Shown: positions 36,022 through 44,039 of the stretch, piece by piece
Layout: every line of letters starts with the position of its first letter
Numbering within the stretch: the stretch's first letter is position 1
Notes under the pieces: generated by a model
The model's input: the letters and a program-made list of their open reading frames with translations, nothing else
The model's database searches: none
What the model was told of the DNA's origin: nothing
Program-made: the position numbers and the translations under genes
Origin: Rhodococcus sp. KRD197
GTDB taxonomy: Bacteria; Actinomycetota; Actinomycetes; Mycobacteriales; Mycobacteriaceae
Reading direction: 5' to 3'
DNA length: 64,000 nt
NCBI RefSeq assembly: GCF_017168235.1
Contig: NZ_JABFAO010000011.1
Coordinates: 617,513-681,512 of the forward strand

Positions 36022-36498
36022 GTGACCAACGAACTCGCGCTCGATCGCCAGGTGTGCTTCGCGCTGTACTCCGCATCGCGGGCTACCACCGCGGTGTATC
36101 GCCCGATGCTCGAACGCCTCGGCATCACGTACCCGCAGTACCTGGTTCTGCTGGTCCTGTGGGAGAAGGACGGCCGCGGTGTCCGCGAGATCGGTGCCGC
36201 ACTCGATCTCGACACCGGCACGCTCTCGCCTCTGCTCAAACGACTCGAGCGACTGGGCTTCATCGAGCGGCGACGCCTCGTCACCGACGAGCGCCGCGTC
36301 GAGATTCACCTGACCGACGCCGGAAGCGCGTTGCGTCAGCAGGCGCTGGACATTCCCAGGCAGCTGGCCGGCAAGACCGGCATGGCTGTCGCAGATCTGG
36401 AAAAACTCCGCGACGCGTTGGTCGCGCTGACCACCGCGCTTCACAGCACCGCAGTTCACACAACCGACCCCGGTACAACGGAAGGCAACCCCTCATGA
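36022..36498 (+). CDS. ohrR: MarR family organic-hydroperoxide sensor OhrR
   Basis: A 158-residue MarR-type repressor with the redox-sensing Cys at position 12 (LDRQVCFALYSASR), characteristic of OhrR. The wHTH lies near residues 45-110 (VREIGAALDLDTGTLSPLLKRLERLG). Oxidation of Cys12 by organic hydroperoxide should release the operator and induce ohr, which is translationally coupled by ATGA overlap. Confidence 0.93.
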   Translation: MTNELALDRQVCFALYSASRATTAVYRPMLERLGITYPQYLVLLVLWEKDGRGVREIGAALDLDTGTLSPLLKRLERLGFIERRRLVTDERRVEIHLTDAGSALRQQALDIPRQLAGKTGMAVADLEKLRDALVALTTALHSTAVHTTDPGTTEGNPS

Positions 36499-36917
36499 AG
36501 ACTGTGTACACAGCCGAAGCTCTGGCAACCGGCGAAGGCCGCAACGGAAGAACACGCAGTTCGGACGGCCGGCTCGACTTCGATCTCGCCATCCCCGAGG
36601 CGATGGGCGGCAGCGGGCAGGGCACCAACCCCGAGCAACTGTTCGCTGCCGGCTACGCTGCCTGCTTCCACTCGGCGTTGCAGATGGTCGCCCGCCAGAA
36701 CAAGGCCGACATCACCGATTCCTCCGTCGGCGCCCGAGTCGGCATCGGCCCCAACGACGCGGGCGGATTCGCGCTCGAAGTGACACTCGAGGTGACGCTC
36801 CCCAAGCTCGGACACGACGAAGCCCAGGCCCTCGCGGACAAGGCCCACCAGGTCTGCCCGTACTCCAATGCGACGCGCGGAAACATCGACGTCACAGTAA
36901 CCGTCACAGACGACTGA
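36495..36917 (+). CDS. ohr: Organic hydroperoxide resistance protein Ohr
   Basis: A 140-residue thiol peroxidase that reduces organic hydroperoxides. The two catalytic cysteines are C57 (AACFHSAL) and C121 (QVCPYSNATRGN). Length and both motifs match the family. The gene overlaps the end of ohrR by 4 nt and is followed by an oxidoreductase gene 13 nt on, perhaps the same transcript. Confidence 0.96.
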   Translation: MKTVYTAEALATGEGRNGRTRSSDGRLDFDLAIPEAMGGSGQGTNPEQLFAAGYAACFHSALQMVARQNKADITDSSVGARVGIGPNDAGGFALEVTLEVTLPKLGHDEAQALADKAHQVCPYSNATRGNIDVTVTVTDD

Positions 36918-36930
36918 AATGGGAATGAAC

Positions 36931-37926
36931 ATGAAAGCCACAGAAATTCACCTTGCCTCCCGTCCCACCGGTGAACCCGTTTCGGACAACTTCCGTACCG
37001 TCGTCACCGAGCTCCCGCCGCTCGAGGACGGTCAAATCCTCGTTCGCAACACCGTCATGTCCGTCGATCCGTACATGCGCGGAAGGATGAACGACGTCAA
37101 GTCGTATGTTCCTCCGTTCGCACTCGACGCACCGCTCGATGGCGGCGCGGTCGGCGAGGTCGTCGAATCACGTTCGGACGCATTTGCCGTCGGCGACGCA
37201 GTGTCACACGGTAAGGGTTGGCGGGATCTCGCGATCCTGCCCGCCAAGTCGGCACGAAAAGTCGACCTGAGCAAGGCCAAGGCCTCCGCTTACCTTGGCG
37301 CTCTCGGAATGACCGGCCTCACAGCCTATGCCGGACTGACTTCCGTCGCGCAGTTCAAGGAGGGTGACACCGTCTTCGTCTCCGGCGCCGCCGGTGCGGT
37401 GGGCTCACTCGTCGGCCAGATCGCCAAGGCGCTCGGCGCTTCTCGCGTCATCGGCAGCGCCGGTTCGCCGGCGAAGGTGAAGCGGTTGCGCGAACTCGGA
37501 TTCGACGCTGCGTTCGACTATCACGACGGACCGGTACGCAAGCAGTTGGCAGAAGCCGCACCGGACGGCATCGATGTGTACTTCGACAACGTCGGCGGCG
37601 AACACCTCGAAGCTGCGATCGGGAGCGCCAACAAGTATGCGCGATTCGCCCTGTGCGGTGCGATCTCTCAGTACAACGCCACCGAACCGACACCGGGCCC
37701 GCGCAACCTGGCCCTGGCCATCGGCCAGGAGCTCACGTTGAAGGGCTTCATCGTCGGGTCCTACAACCACCTCGCCGGAGAGTTCGGCGAAAAGATGGCC
37801 CAATGGCTCGCCGACGGTGTCGTCGAGTGGGACGAGACCGTCGTCGACGGTCTGGAGAATGCTCCGAAGGCGTTCATCGGGCTGCTCCGCGGTGAGAACA
37901 CCGGGAAGATGATCGTCTCGATCTGA
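36931..37926 (+). CDS. NADP-dependent oxidoreductase (zinc-free MDR family)
   Basis: A 331-residue medium-chain reductase of the leukotriene B4 12-hydroxydehydrogenase/YncB type. It shows VDPYMRGRMNDVKSYVPPF near residue 47, the Rossmann motif SGAAGAVGSLVGQIAKALG near 151, YFDNVGGEHLEAAI near 210 and MIVSI as C-terminus. ATG 36931 has GGGAA at good spacing; ATG 36919 lacks a site. It probably reduces enals or quinones with NADPH and follows ohr, consistent with oxidative-stress defence. Confidence 0.9.
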   Translation: MKATEIHLASRPTGEPVSDNFRTVVTELPPLEDGQILVRNTVMSVDPYMRGRMNDVKSYVPPFALDAPLDGGAVGEVVESRSDAFAVGDAVSHGKGWRDLAILPAKSARKVDLSKAKASAYLGALGMTGLTAYAGLTSVAQFKEGDTVFVSGAAGAVGSLVGQIAKALGASRVIGSAGSPAKVKRLRELGFDAAFDYHDGPVRKQLAEAAPDGIDVYFDNVGGEHLEAAIGSANKYARFALCGAISQYNATEPTPGPRNLALAIGQELTLKGFIVGSYNHLAGEFGEKMAQWLADGVVEWDETVVDGLENAPKAFIGLLRGENTGKMIVSI

Positions 37927-37983
37927 CGACGCTCCGCGACATGTGTGGATGGTTGTCGCCTACGGCAACCATCCACACTTTTC
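37922..37983 (+). terminator. Intrinsic terminator (intergenic hairpin element, copy 2)
   Basis: GTGTGGATGGTTGTC (37943-37957) pairs with GGCAACCATCCACAC (37964-37978), one G-T pair, 6-nt loop, followed by TTTT. It begins right after the stop codon and resembles the element at 25093 (stop codon, ACG, GCTCCGC, ACATGTG). Confidence 0.85.
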
Positions 37984-38018
37984 GCGCGTCCATGCACGAG
38001 GCCGATACAGTTCAGGTC

Positions 38019-38927
38019 ATGGCCCGACGCGTCCCCCTCCCCGTGCGCGATGGCCTCGGTCCGACCCGTATCCGAATGCCCGAGGACTCGCCGTTCGGCA
38101 CGGTGCTCGAGTACCTCGTCGCCAGATTCCCGCAGGACGAGTCGCGCCTGAGATACAAGCTGAATGCGCGAGAGGTCGTCGACGCCGATGGGCAAGCCCT
38201 GACGGAGAATTCGCCGTTGGTGCCGCGCAGCGACATCTATCTCTACCGCGATCCGCCCGTCGAGCCGGTGGTGCCGTTTCCGATAGAGATCGTGCACCAC
38301 GACGAGAACATACTGGTGATCGACAAGCCACATTTCCTCGCGACGATGCCGCGCGGGGCCTATATCGCCCGCTCGGCGCTGGTCCTGTTGCGCCGGCGGT
38401 TCGATCTGCCCGAGCTCAGTCCCGCGCACCGACTCGATCGACTGACTGCCGGGGTGCTCATCTTCACCGTCCGTCCCGACGTCCGACGGGCCTATCAGGA
38501 GCTTTTCGCCGAGCGGGCTGTCACCAAGATCTACGACGCCGTCGCACGCTACGACCCCGATCTCGAATTGCCTCGAACGGTCCGCAGCCGGATGATCAAG
38601 GAACGCGGCGTCCTTCGGGCCGAGGAAGTTCCGGGCGAACCGAACGCGGAGACCTTCCTGGAGCTGTCCGAGCACGACGGCCGACACGGCATGTACACGT
38701 TGCACCCGAAAACCGGACGCACGCATCAACTTCGTCTGCACATGAATTCTCTGGGGATACCCATCCTGGGAGACAACTTCTACCCAGACTTCTACGACGT
38801 TGCCGGCGACGACTACTCGAATCCGCTTCGCCTGCTCGCGCGGTCGATTTCGTTCCGAGATCCGTTCACCGGCCGCGAGCGCACGTTCGTCAGCAACCGC
38901 AAGCTCGAACTACCTACTCGGGCATAG
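38019..38927 (+). CDS. RluA-family pseudouridine synthase
   Basis: A 302-residue RNA pseudouridine synthase. After an N-terminal segment of about 90 residues come DENILVIDKPHFLATMP, the catalytic Asp in HRLDRLTAGVL near residue 143, the KIYDAV strand and KTGRTHQLRLHMNSLGIPI near 230, all diagnostic of the RluA/RluC branch. Target is rRNA or tRNA. ATG 38019 (MARRVPLP) fits family starts. It overlaps the convergent membrane-protein gene by 14 nt. Confidence 0.92.
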   Translation: MARRVPLPVRDGLGPTRIRMPEDSPFGTVLEYLVARFPQDESRLRYKLNAREVVDADGQALTENSPLVPRSDIYLYRDPPVEPVVPFPIEIVHHDENILVIDKPHFLATMPRGAYIARSALVLLRRRFDLPELSPAHRLDRLTAGVLIFTVRPDVRRAYQELFAERAVTKIYDAVARYDPDLELPRTVRSRMIKERGVLRAEEVPGEPNAETFLELSEHDGRHGMYTLHPKTGRTHQLRLHMNSLGIPILGDNFYPDFYDVAGDDYSNPLRLLARSISFRDPFTGRERTFVSNRKLELPTRA

Positions 38928-40017
38928 ACAGAACGTCACCGCGGGCGGCGCTGTCCTCCGCGATCTCGCTGGTACGCACCGCAATACGGTGCGAGAGCAC
39001 CGCCATGGCGAACAATCCGAGTGCGACACCGATCAACGCGTAAAAGCCTTCCTGCGCAAAATCGACCAGCGCGCCCAGCATGGTGTAGATCAGCGCAGCG
39101 ATGCGAAGCGTGCGCAGCGGCCACAGCTTCCCGTTCCGCAAACGAAGGGCCGCCGGAAACGCCAACACGAACGTCAGCGTCGAGGTCAAGAACATGATTC
39201 CGCTCGCGATACCCATCTCGTCCACGTCGATCGTCGTATCCGTCGACTCCAGATGCAGGTCGCCCAAGACCAACTCGACCACGCCGAACACGACACCGAC
39301 GAACGCCGCCACCGTCAGCGCCCAGGCAACCACAGGAATCCACCGGGGGCTCTTGAAGAACCCGGGGATCAGCCTCGGCGCAAACTGCCGGGCGTCGTAA
39401 AGCCGCGATCTACCTGGCTTGCAGTTCCCGAGCAGCAACCGCAGACCGGCAACGGTCTCGGGCTCGGCGCCCTCGGCCTCGGCGCGGTCCACCATGCGCA
39501 AAGCCCAGGCGCGACGATGTTCGGGCAGACCACGCGTGATGCCCTGCGCCGCGATGGCAGCTGCGTTGGCCAGCGTCTCCTCGTGCGATGGCCGTCGCAC
39601 ATCGCGGACGACACGGTTGGCGACCAGAACGATCACCACCAGGACGTACATGATCTCCGAGGACGGACCGTAGAAATAGTCGTTGTCCTTGGTGACGAAC
39701 TTGCCCACTTCGTCGAGAAACAATCCGAATCCGATGCCACCGAGCACCACAGCAACGGCGCGCACTCCGAATCCGAGAAACATCCATCCCAGGAGGAGTG
39801 CAAGCATCATCAACGCGCCGCCGTAGAGCGCGTGGGCGATGTGCAGAGTCTCGCCGCCCACCTGCGGGAAGTGAGTTATTTCGAGATAGGTGCGGGTGAC
39901 CAGAATTGTCACGACGGCAATGATCATAAATGCCTCGGCACTGGTACTGCCGTAGACATCTCGAAGGACACGCGAGTGACGGACACGTACGCGCGTGGAT
40001 GCGGTCTTGCTGGTCAC
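38914..40017 (-). CDS. Multi-pass membrane protein of unknown function
   Basis: A 367-residue protein with about seven membrane helices and a central cytosolic loop (LPEHRRAWALRMVDRAEAEGAE). Helices include GIGFGLFLDEVGKFVTKDNDYFYGPSSE, where acidic and aromatic residues stand out. I do not recognise the family. GTG 40017 has AGGAAAG 5 nt upstream. It is divergent from the XRE/cupin regulator. Confidence 0.75.
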   Translation of the reverse strand: MTSKTASTRVRVRHSRVLRDVYGSTSAEAFMIIAVVTILVTRTYLEITHFPQVGGETLHIAHALYGGALMMLALLLGWMFLGFGVRAVAVVLGGIGFGLFLDEVGKFVTKDNDYFYGPSSEIMYVLVVIVLVANRVVRDVRRPSHEETLANAAAIAAQGITRGLPEHRRAWALRMVDRAEAEGAEPETVAGLRLLLGNCKPGRSRLYDARQFAPRLIPGFFKSPRWIPVVAWALTVAAFVGVVFGVVELVLGDLHLESTDTTIDVDEMGIASGIMFLTSTLTFVLAFPAALRLRNGKLWPLRTLRIAALIYTMLGALVDFAQEGFYALIGVALGLFAMAVLSHRIAVRTSEIAEDSAARGDVLSMPE

Positions 40018-40128
40018 CGGTCTTTCCTGGTCACGGTACGAGTATGGGTGCCGGCAAGGCGCTGGTATCGGATTTCGTCCAAAACACGACGGACAGGATC
40101 GGGCGGCCACACAACTTGACAAACTACG

Positions 40129-40143
40129 TTGCCAAAACTGCAA
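40129..40143. promoter_or_regulatory. TTGC-N7-GCAA inverted repeat at the XRE promoter
   Basis: TTGC (40129-40132) and GCAA (40140-40143) flank a 7-nt spacer between a TTGACA -35 (40116-40121) and the ATG at 40151; the right arm overlaps a TGCAAT -10 (40139-40144). It is a candidate autoregulatory operator, and the start looks leaderless. Confidence 0.55.
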
Positions 40144-40150
40144 TAGGTAC

Positions 40151-40738
40151 ATGACGAAGCCCGGCGAGAACATCGACGAGGTGGTCGCCGCGGTCGGCAC
40201 GAGGCTGCGCGCGCTGCGCACCGAACGCGGAACAACTCTCGCCGCTCTTGCCGATACCACCGGCATTTCCGTCTCGACGTTGTCTCGGCTCGAGTCCGGC
40301 GACCGTAAACCGAGTCTCGAACTGCTACTGCCCATCGCACGTGCACATCAGATCCCATTGGACGAACTCGTCAGCGCGCCTGCCGTCGAGGATCCCAGGG
40401 TCAAATCCACCCCGGTTCGCCGAGAACACGTCACGATCCTTCCGCTGACGCGCCGACCGGGTGGAATGCAGGCGTACAAGATGATCGTCGATCCGGGCCG
40501 GCGGGAGCCGAAACCGCGCGTGCACGAGGGTTACGAGTGGCTCTACGTCCTCAACGGCACATTGCGCCTGGTACTGGGCGAACACGATATCGTCATGAAA
40601 CCAGGCGAAGCCGCCGAGTTCGACACCCGTGTACCGCACTGGTTCGGCGCCATGGACGATCGGCCCGTCGAAGTCCTCAGCCTTTTCGGCCCCCAGGGCG
40701 AACGGATGCACGTTCGCGCGCGACCCACCGATTCGTAG
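40151..40738 (+). CDS. XRE-cupin transcriptional regulator
   Basis: A 195-residue regulator with an N-terminal Cro/C1 helix-turn-helix (residues 14-68: LRALRTERGTTLAALADTTGISVSTLSRLESG) and a C-terminal cupin (HEGYEWLYVLNGTLRLVLGEHD, then GEAAEFDTRVPHWFGA) where metal-binding His/Glu residues are present. Ligand unknown. It has a TTGACA promoter and an inverted repeat immediately upstream. Confidence 0.9.
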   Translation: MTKPGENIDEVVAAVGTRLRALRTERGTTLAALADTTGISVSTLSRLESGDRKPSLELLLPIARAHQIPLDELVSAPAVEDPRVKSTPVRREHVTILPLTRRPGGMQAYKMIVDPGRREPKPRVHEGYEWLYVLNGTLRLVLGEHDIVMKPGEAAEFDTRVPHWFGAMDDRPVEVLSLFGPQGERMHVRARPTDS

Positions 40739-40843
40739 TCCCTGCGCAACCTTTCGGTCGTGACCGTGTGGCAGAGTGGGCGCTCCCGCGCCTGATGTCC
40801 GGCTCGGTACTGTCACCGCCCACACGAGCCGACGAGGTAGTTC

Positions 40844-41155
40844 ATGACAGACAGAAGCGCCGATACGACGGTGGCTCGCGGAACCGCATCACGCACCGAC
40901 GTCGATATCGCTACCGGCGTTCTGGTCGGACGGTGCGGCACCAGCGTGACGGAGGCGGTGAACCAGTTGTTCGCCACTGCGCGTGACAATCGCATCAGCC
41001 TGTTCGAGCTTTCCCGCACCGTGATCACCCTCGCCGAAGGCAAGGACGGCCGAGACCCGTTCACCCGCCGGATCGCACTCGAACAGTGGGGCGCTGCGCT
41101 CGGCCCGCAACAGCTCGGGACCACGTCAGTCTCGGAAAACCCTGTCTCCGCGTAA
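40844..41155 (+). CDS. Stand-alone ANTAR domain protein
   Basis: A 103-residue protein. Residues about 20-70 (DVDIATGVLVGRCGTSVTEAVNQLFATARDNRISLFELSRTVI) form an ANTAR domain, an RNA-binding antiterminator module. The usual GAF or receiver sensor domain is missing, so it would need another input. Its last 30 nt overlap the convergent hypothetical gene. It could regulate RNA hairpins in trans. Confidence 0.8.
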   Translation: MTDRSADTTVARGTASRTDVDIATGVLVGRCGTSVTEAVNQLFATARDNRISLFELSRTVITLAEGKDGRDPFTRRIALEQWGAALGPQQLGTTSVSENPVSA

Positions 41156-41497
41156 TTCCGGAAAGCGCTCGGTCATGCGGTCGATCTGTCGGTACATCTC
41201 GTAGAGCTCCGAGCGGAGAGCCGCAGCTTCCCCCTCCAGTTCCCGTGCGCGCGCCGTCGCCTTGTCCGCTCGCGCACGGAACGCCCGAGTCTGAGCGCGC
41301 TCGATGGAGGTCGAGCACTTCTCGATATGTTCTGCGAGACCAGCAGCGAACAGTCGCGCCTGTGCGAGATTCACGGCGTAGTTGGCGTCGCGGAAGCTGT
41401 CGTCACGTCGGGTGGAATCGATGATGGTGCCCTTGCCACTGAGTGCGGATGGTCGCTCGACAACGTTACGCCCGTCGTGATCGGTCGTCGCAAGCAC
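41126..41497 (-). CDS. Coiled-coil hypothetical protein
   Basis: A 123-residue protein with a long helical, charge-rich C-terminal part (RARADKATARARELEGEAAALRSELYEMYRQID), likely coiled coil. No family recognised. ATG 41497 is 5 nt downstream of the TPR gene's stop, so the two are probably one transcript. Confidence 0.65.
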   Translation of the reverse strand: MLATTDHDGRNVVERPSALSGKGTIIDSTRRDDSFRDANYAVNLAQARLFAAGLAEHIEKCSTSIERAQTRAFRARADKATARARELEGEAAALRSELYEMYRQIDRMTERFPELRGDRVFRD

Positions 41498-41502
41498 CGG
41501 CC

Positions 41503-42057
41503 CTAGGAAAACACCAGTGCCAGCACTACCGAGGCCGAGGTGGCGACGATCGCCAGGATGATCAGCGAGGCCACCACCCGCTGCTGCAGCGGCCGTCCGC
41601 CTCGCCGCTCGTCGGGGCTCGGGAAGTCGTCGTCGACGAAGTCGTCGGCATCGACGCCGACGTCGTCGAAGTAGACGGTGTCGCGCGGCGGCACCCAGTC
41701 CTGGCCGTTTGCGCGCACTGCCGTCGTCAACCGCTCCAATCGCGCGCGGGCGCGGTGTGGGTAGTACTCGGACGGTGCGTTGATCGGCAGAGCACGCGCG
41801 AGTGCGATCGGGGACCGATGTGTCGCTTCCAGCGCTTGGAACGCGGCTGAGGCCGTCGGGTCGTCGTCGGCCTTGGCAGTGAGAAACCAGGCCGCACCGG
41901 CAGAGGCGCGGTCCCCCATGAGCAGGTAGGTGTAGGCGAGCAGATCGAGTACGGGTTGGGACGCAGGATTCGTCCGAAGTGCGGCAAGCAACCGGTCCCG
42001 GGCTCGTGTCAGGTTTCCACCGGCCAGGTCTTGCTGGGCCTCATCGATCACGTCCAC
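41503..42057 (-). CDS. DUF6584-like TPR protein with C-terminal membrane anchor
   Basis: A 184-residue protein. Residues 1-85 contain tetratricopeptide-like helices (DLAGGNLTRARDRLLAALRTNP), the middle is an acidic linker, and residues about 158-182 are a single membrane helix at the extreme C-terminus, a tail-anchored arrangement. It resembles DUF6584 proteins. It follows the tRNA-Phe gene on the same strand. Confidence 0.7.
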   Translation of the reverse strand: MDVIDEAQQDLAGGNLTRARDRLLAALRTNPASQPVLDLLAYTYLLMGDRASAGAAWFLTAKADDDPTASAAFQALEATHRSPIALARALPINAPSEYYPHRARARLERLTTAVRANGQDWVPPRDTVYFDDVGVDADDFVDDDFPSPDERRGGRPLQQRVVASLIILAIVATSASVVLALVFS

Positions 42058-42130
42058 CAGGACAGCCTAGCGATCGGATGGATGAACCGGGGTGCCGCAT
42101 CTGTGAGGGCGCACACCGCGAGAAACAAAA

Positions 42131-42207
42131 TGGTGGCCAGGGCCGGGATCGAACCGGCGACCTTCCGCTTTTCAGGCGGACGCTCGTACCAACTGAGCTA
42201 CCTGGCC
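42131..42207 (-). tRNA. tRNA-Phe (GAA)
   Basis: Cloverleaf on the minus strand: acceptor GGCCAGG with CCTGGCC, anticodon loop CTGAAAA (anticodon GAA), T-loop TTCGATC and an encoded CCA. Third of three tRNAs in the order Glu, Asp, Phe. Confidence 0.97.
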
Positions 42208-42293
42208 GGGCGGCACCGGTGACAATGCCGACTGTCAATTTTGAATACTGTGAAATTTGAAGATTGTGCGCTCGTCGGCTGAAACCGATGTTG

Positions 42294-42367
42294 CGACCCT
42301 GACGGGACTCGAACCCGCGACCTCCGCCGTGACAGGGCGGCGCGCTAACCAACTGCGCCACAGGGCC
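42294..42367 (-). tRNA. tRNA-Asp (GTC)
   Basis: Acceptor GGCCCTG with CAGGGTC, anticodon loop CTGTCAC (anticodon GTC), T-arm GCGGGTTCGAGTCCCGT. No CCA is encoded. Confidence 0.97.
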
Positions 42368-42500
42368 TTGCTGTGTAACTTTTCCCGGAGGAAAGTGCCG
42401 CCGCGAACTCTAGCAGGACTTCGTCCCGCATCGAACCGCGCCAGCCTGCAAGAGACTGCTGTACTGCCAGCCGGATTGTCAATTCCGACCGTGTCCTACG

Positions 42501-42573
42501 TACCCCCTACGGGATTCGAACCCGCGCTACCGCCTTGAAAGGGCGGCGTCCTAGGCCGCTAGACGAAGGGGGC
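42501..42573 (-). tRNA. tRNA-Glu (TTC)
   Basis: Acceptor GCCCCCT with AGGGGGT, anticodon loop CTTTCAA (anticodon TTC), T-arm GCGGGTTCGAATCCCGT. No CCA is encoded. Probably the first tRNA of the cluster transcript. Confidence 0.97.
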
Positions 42574-42652
42574 CCGCCGAATCGCTCCGGCGTTACCCTC
42601 AACGGCATTCCGTTGGGAGCTCGCATAGCTTAGGACACTTTTCTGGAAAAAC

Positions 42653-43321
42653 TCAAACCGGCAGGTCAGATGCACTTTCGGCGATCTCGGAGTCGCTTTT
42701 CTCCCACCCGGTGACCTTCCACTCTTCGAGCCACCGCTCACTAGCCATCGCATACAGCACGACCTCGAGGGACTCCTCGAACATGACCCGCAGATCACGA
42801 CTGTCCGAAACGAGGTCCGCCATGTAGCGCTGACCCGCCAGTGAGGCCGCCAGCACCCTGATGAACTTCGCGGCTCCGAACTCGGGCCGCAGGTCGCCCA
42901 TCTCCTCTGCACGCCGGGCGAGCTCGTAGCCTGCCGAACCCCACACGCGACCACCACCGGACTGAACCTCGCTGTAGAACTCCGGTTCGACGATGAGCCG
43001 AAACTCGGCCCGCACGATCACATTGTTCTGGAATCCGCCAGCGATGTCGCTGATGATGCCTCGGATCACAGCGAACGGATGCAGCGTCGATGCATTCCAT
43101 CGTTCTGTGATCACGACATACTCGTCGAGGGCAGCACTGAGCACCGCTCGGGCCAGATCCTCTTTCGACTGGAAATGGAAGTACATCGCCCCCTTTGTGG
43201 CGTTGGACCCCTCGAGGATGGTGTTCACCGATGCGGCCGCATATCCGCGGCGCGAGAATTCCGCCGCTGCGGCCTCCACGATTGCTGCTCGGGTTCGCCG
43301 AGCGCGCTCTTGTTGTGCCAT
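42653..43321 (-). CDS. TetR family, gamma-butyrolactone receptor-like regulator
   Basis: A 222-residue TetR-type repressor. The HTH (RRTRAAIVEAAAAEFSRRGY, then NATKGAMYFHFQSKEDLARAV) matches the ArpA/ScbR/CprB autoregulator-receptor style. The C-terminal ligand domain contains a Trp (RVWGSAGYELARRAEEMGD) seen in this group. ATG 43321 follows GGAGG. No butenolide synthase is in the window, so the ligand may be foreign or encoded elsewhere. Confidence 0.85.
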   Translation of the reverse strand: MAQQERARRTRAAIVEAAAAEFSRRGYAAASVNTILEGSNATKGAMYFHFQSKEDLARAVLSAALDEYVVITERWNASTLHPFAVIRGIISDIAGGFQNNVIVRAEFRLIVEPEFYSEVQSGGGRVWGSAGYELARRAEEMGDLRPEFGAAKFIRVLAASLAGQRYMADLVSDSRDLRVMFEESLEVVLYAMASERWLEEWKVTGWEKSDSEIAESASDLPV

Positions 43322-44012
43322 TGCTTTGATGCCTCCGAACCCAGCTACCTGCATCTATCAGCAGGCAGTATCGCTATTCGAGCGTACGTCACCACACCAC
43401 AGAAAGACCGACCACTTCCTTGGAATTTGCAGTGAAAACGGTTACCGGTACAAGTTCCGCGGACTGGAACAAACAATCCGAGTGGTATGATCCAACCGGC
43501 TCGAGTGCGCTGCAGGGGGTGCGCACTCGAGCCACAAACATGTTTCGGGTCGCCCCCTTCCCGCGCGACCTCCAGACCGTGAAACAGGCAAAACTTGGTT
43601 TACAAATCGAATCGACTGTAAATCGCTAAAGGAACGGTCGTGCCGTTTCGAGATGAAAGACACATCACACCCCGCACGCCAGACGGCTCGATGCGCCCGC
43701 GCAGCGCGTTGCCACACCCCACTGCAGACCCTCCATCGCACACCCAACTCGCGACACTCCAACCCGCCGCGAACGGCCTCGGTCGCGCACAGGCGGCCAC
43801 CCCCTGCGTAGCTGCGCCACAACGCTTTTGCCACTCGATACCGGGCAAAAGGATTGTTCCGCATCAGGGAGTTCGAATCCCTCAGCAGCACAGTCGATTA
43901 CAAATCACATTCGGTGGATCACGGTGCCCCGAACTAATTCTCGGACAGGGTTCGTATAACGGTTGCGGCTCGACATGCAACGGATCACGTCACGCGGACA
44001 GCGAGGATCTAA
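43322..44012. other. Gene-poor stretch, about 690 nt
   Basis: No convincing protein gene: the open frames on both strands have poor amino-acid composition and no recognisable motif. The stretch is less GC-rich than its surroundings in places (for example near 43580-43630). A short palindrome CTTTTGCC/GGCAAAAG lies near 43830-43852. It may hold regulatory sites for the TetR gene and the lipase. Confidence 0.6.
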
Positions 44013-44028
44013 AGTGACTTAGATCACA
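44013..44028. promoter_or_regulatory. CRP-type site before the lipase gene
   Basis: AGTGA, CTTAGA, TCACA matches TGTGA-N6-TCACA at 9 of 10 positions. It lies 11 nt before ATG 44040 and 35 nt before the alternative ATG 44064. Confidence 0.55.
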
Positions 44029-44039
44029 GGCGTGCGTTC

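Noticed and set aside
43575..43606. Possible autoregulator (ARE-like) operator near the TetR gene
   Set aside because: The half-sites AAAC and GTTT are too degenerate to separate from chance.
43442..43891. Open frames in the gene-poor stretch (also 43640-44017 on the plus strand)
   Set aside because: Composition is Arg/Pro/His-rich without any motif, ribosome-binding site or neighbour coupling.
43861..43892. tRNA T-arm-like sequence (GTTCGAATCC)
   Set aside because: The arm has an A-C mismatch in canonical register and no acceptor, anticodon or D-arm partner can be found upstream.
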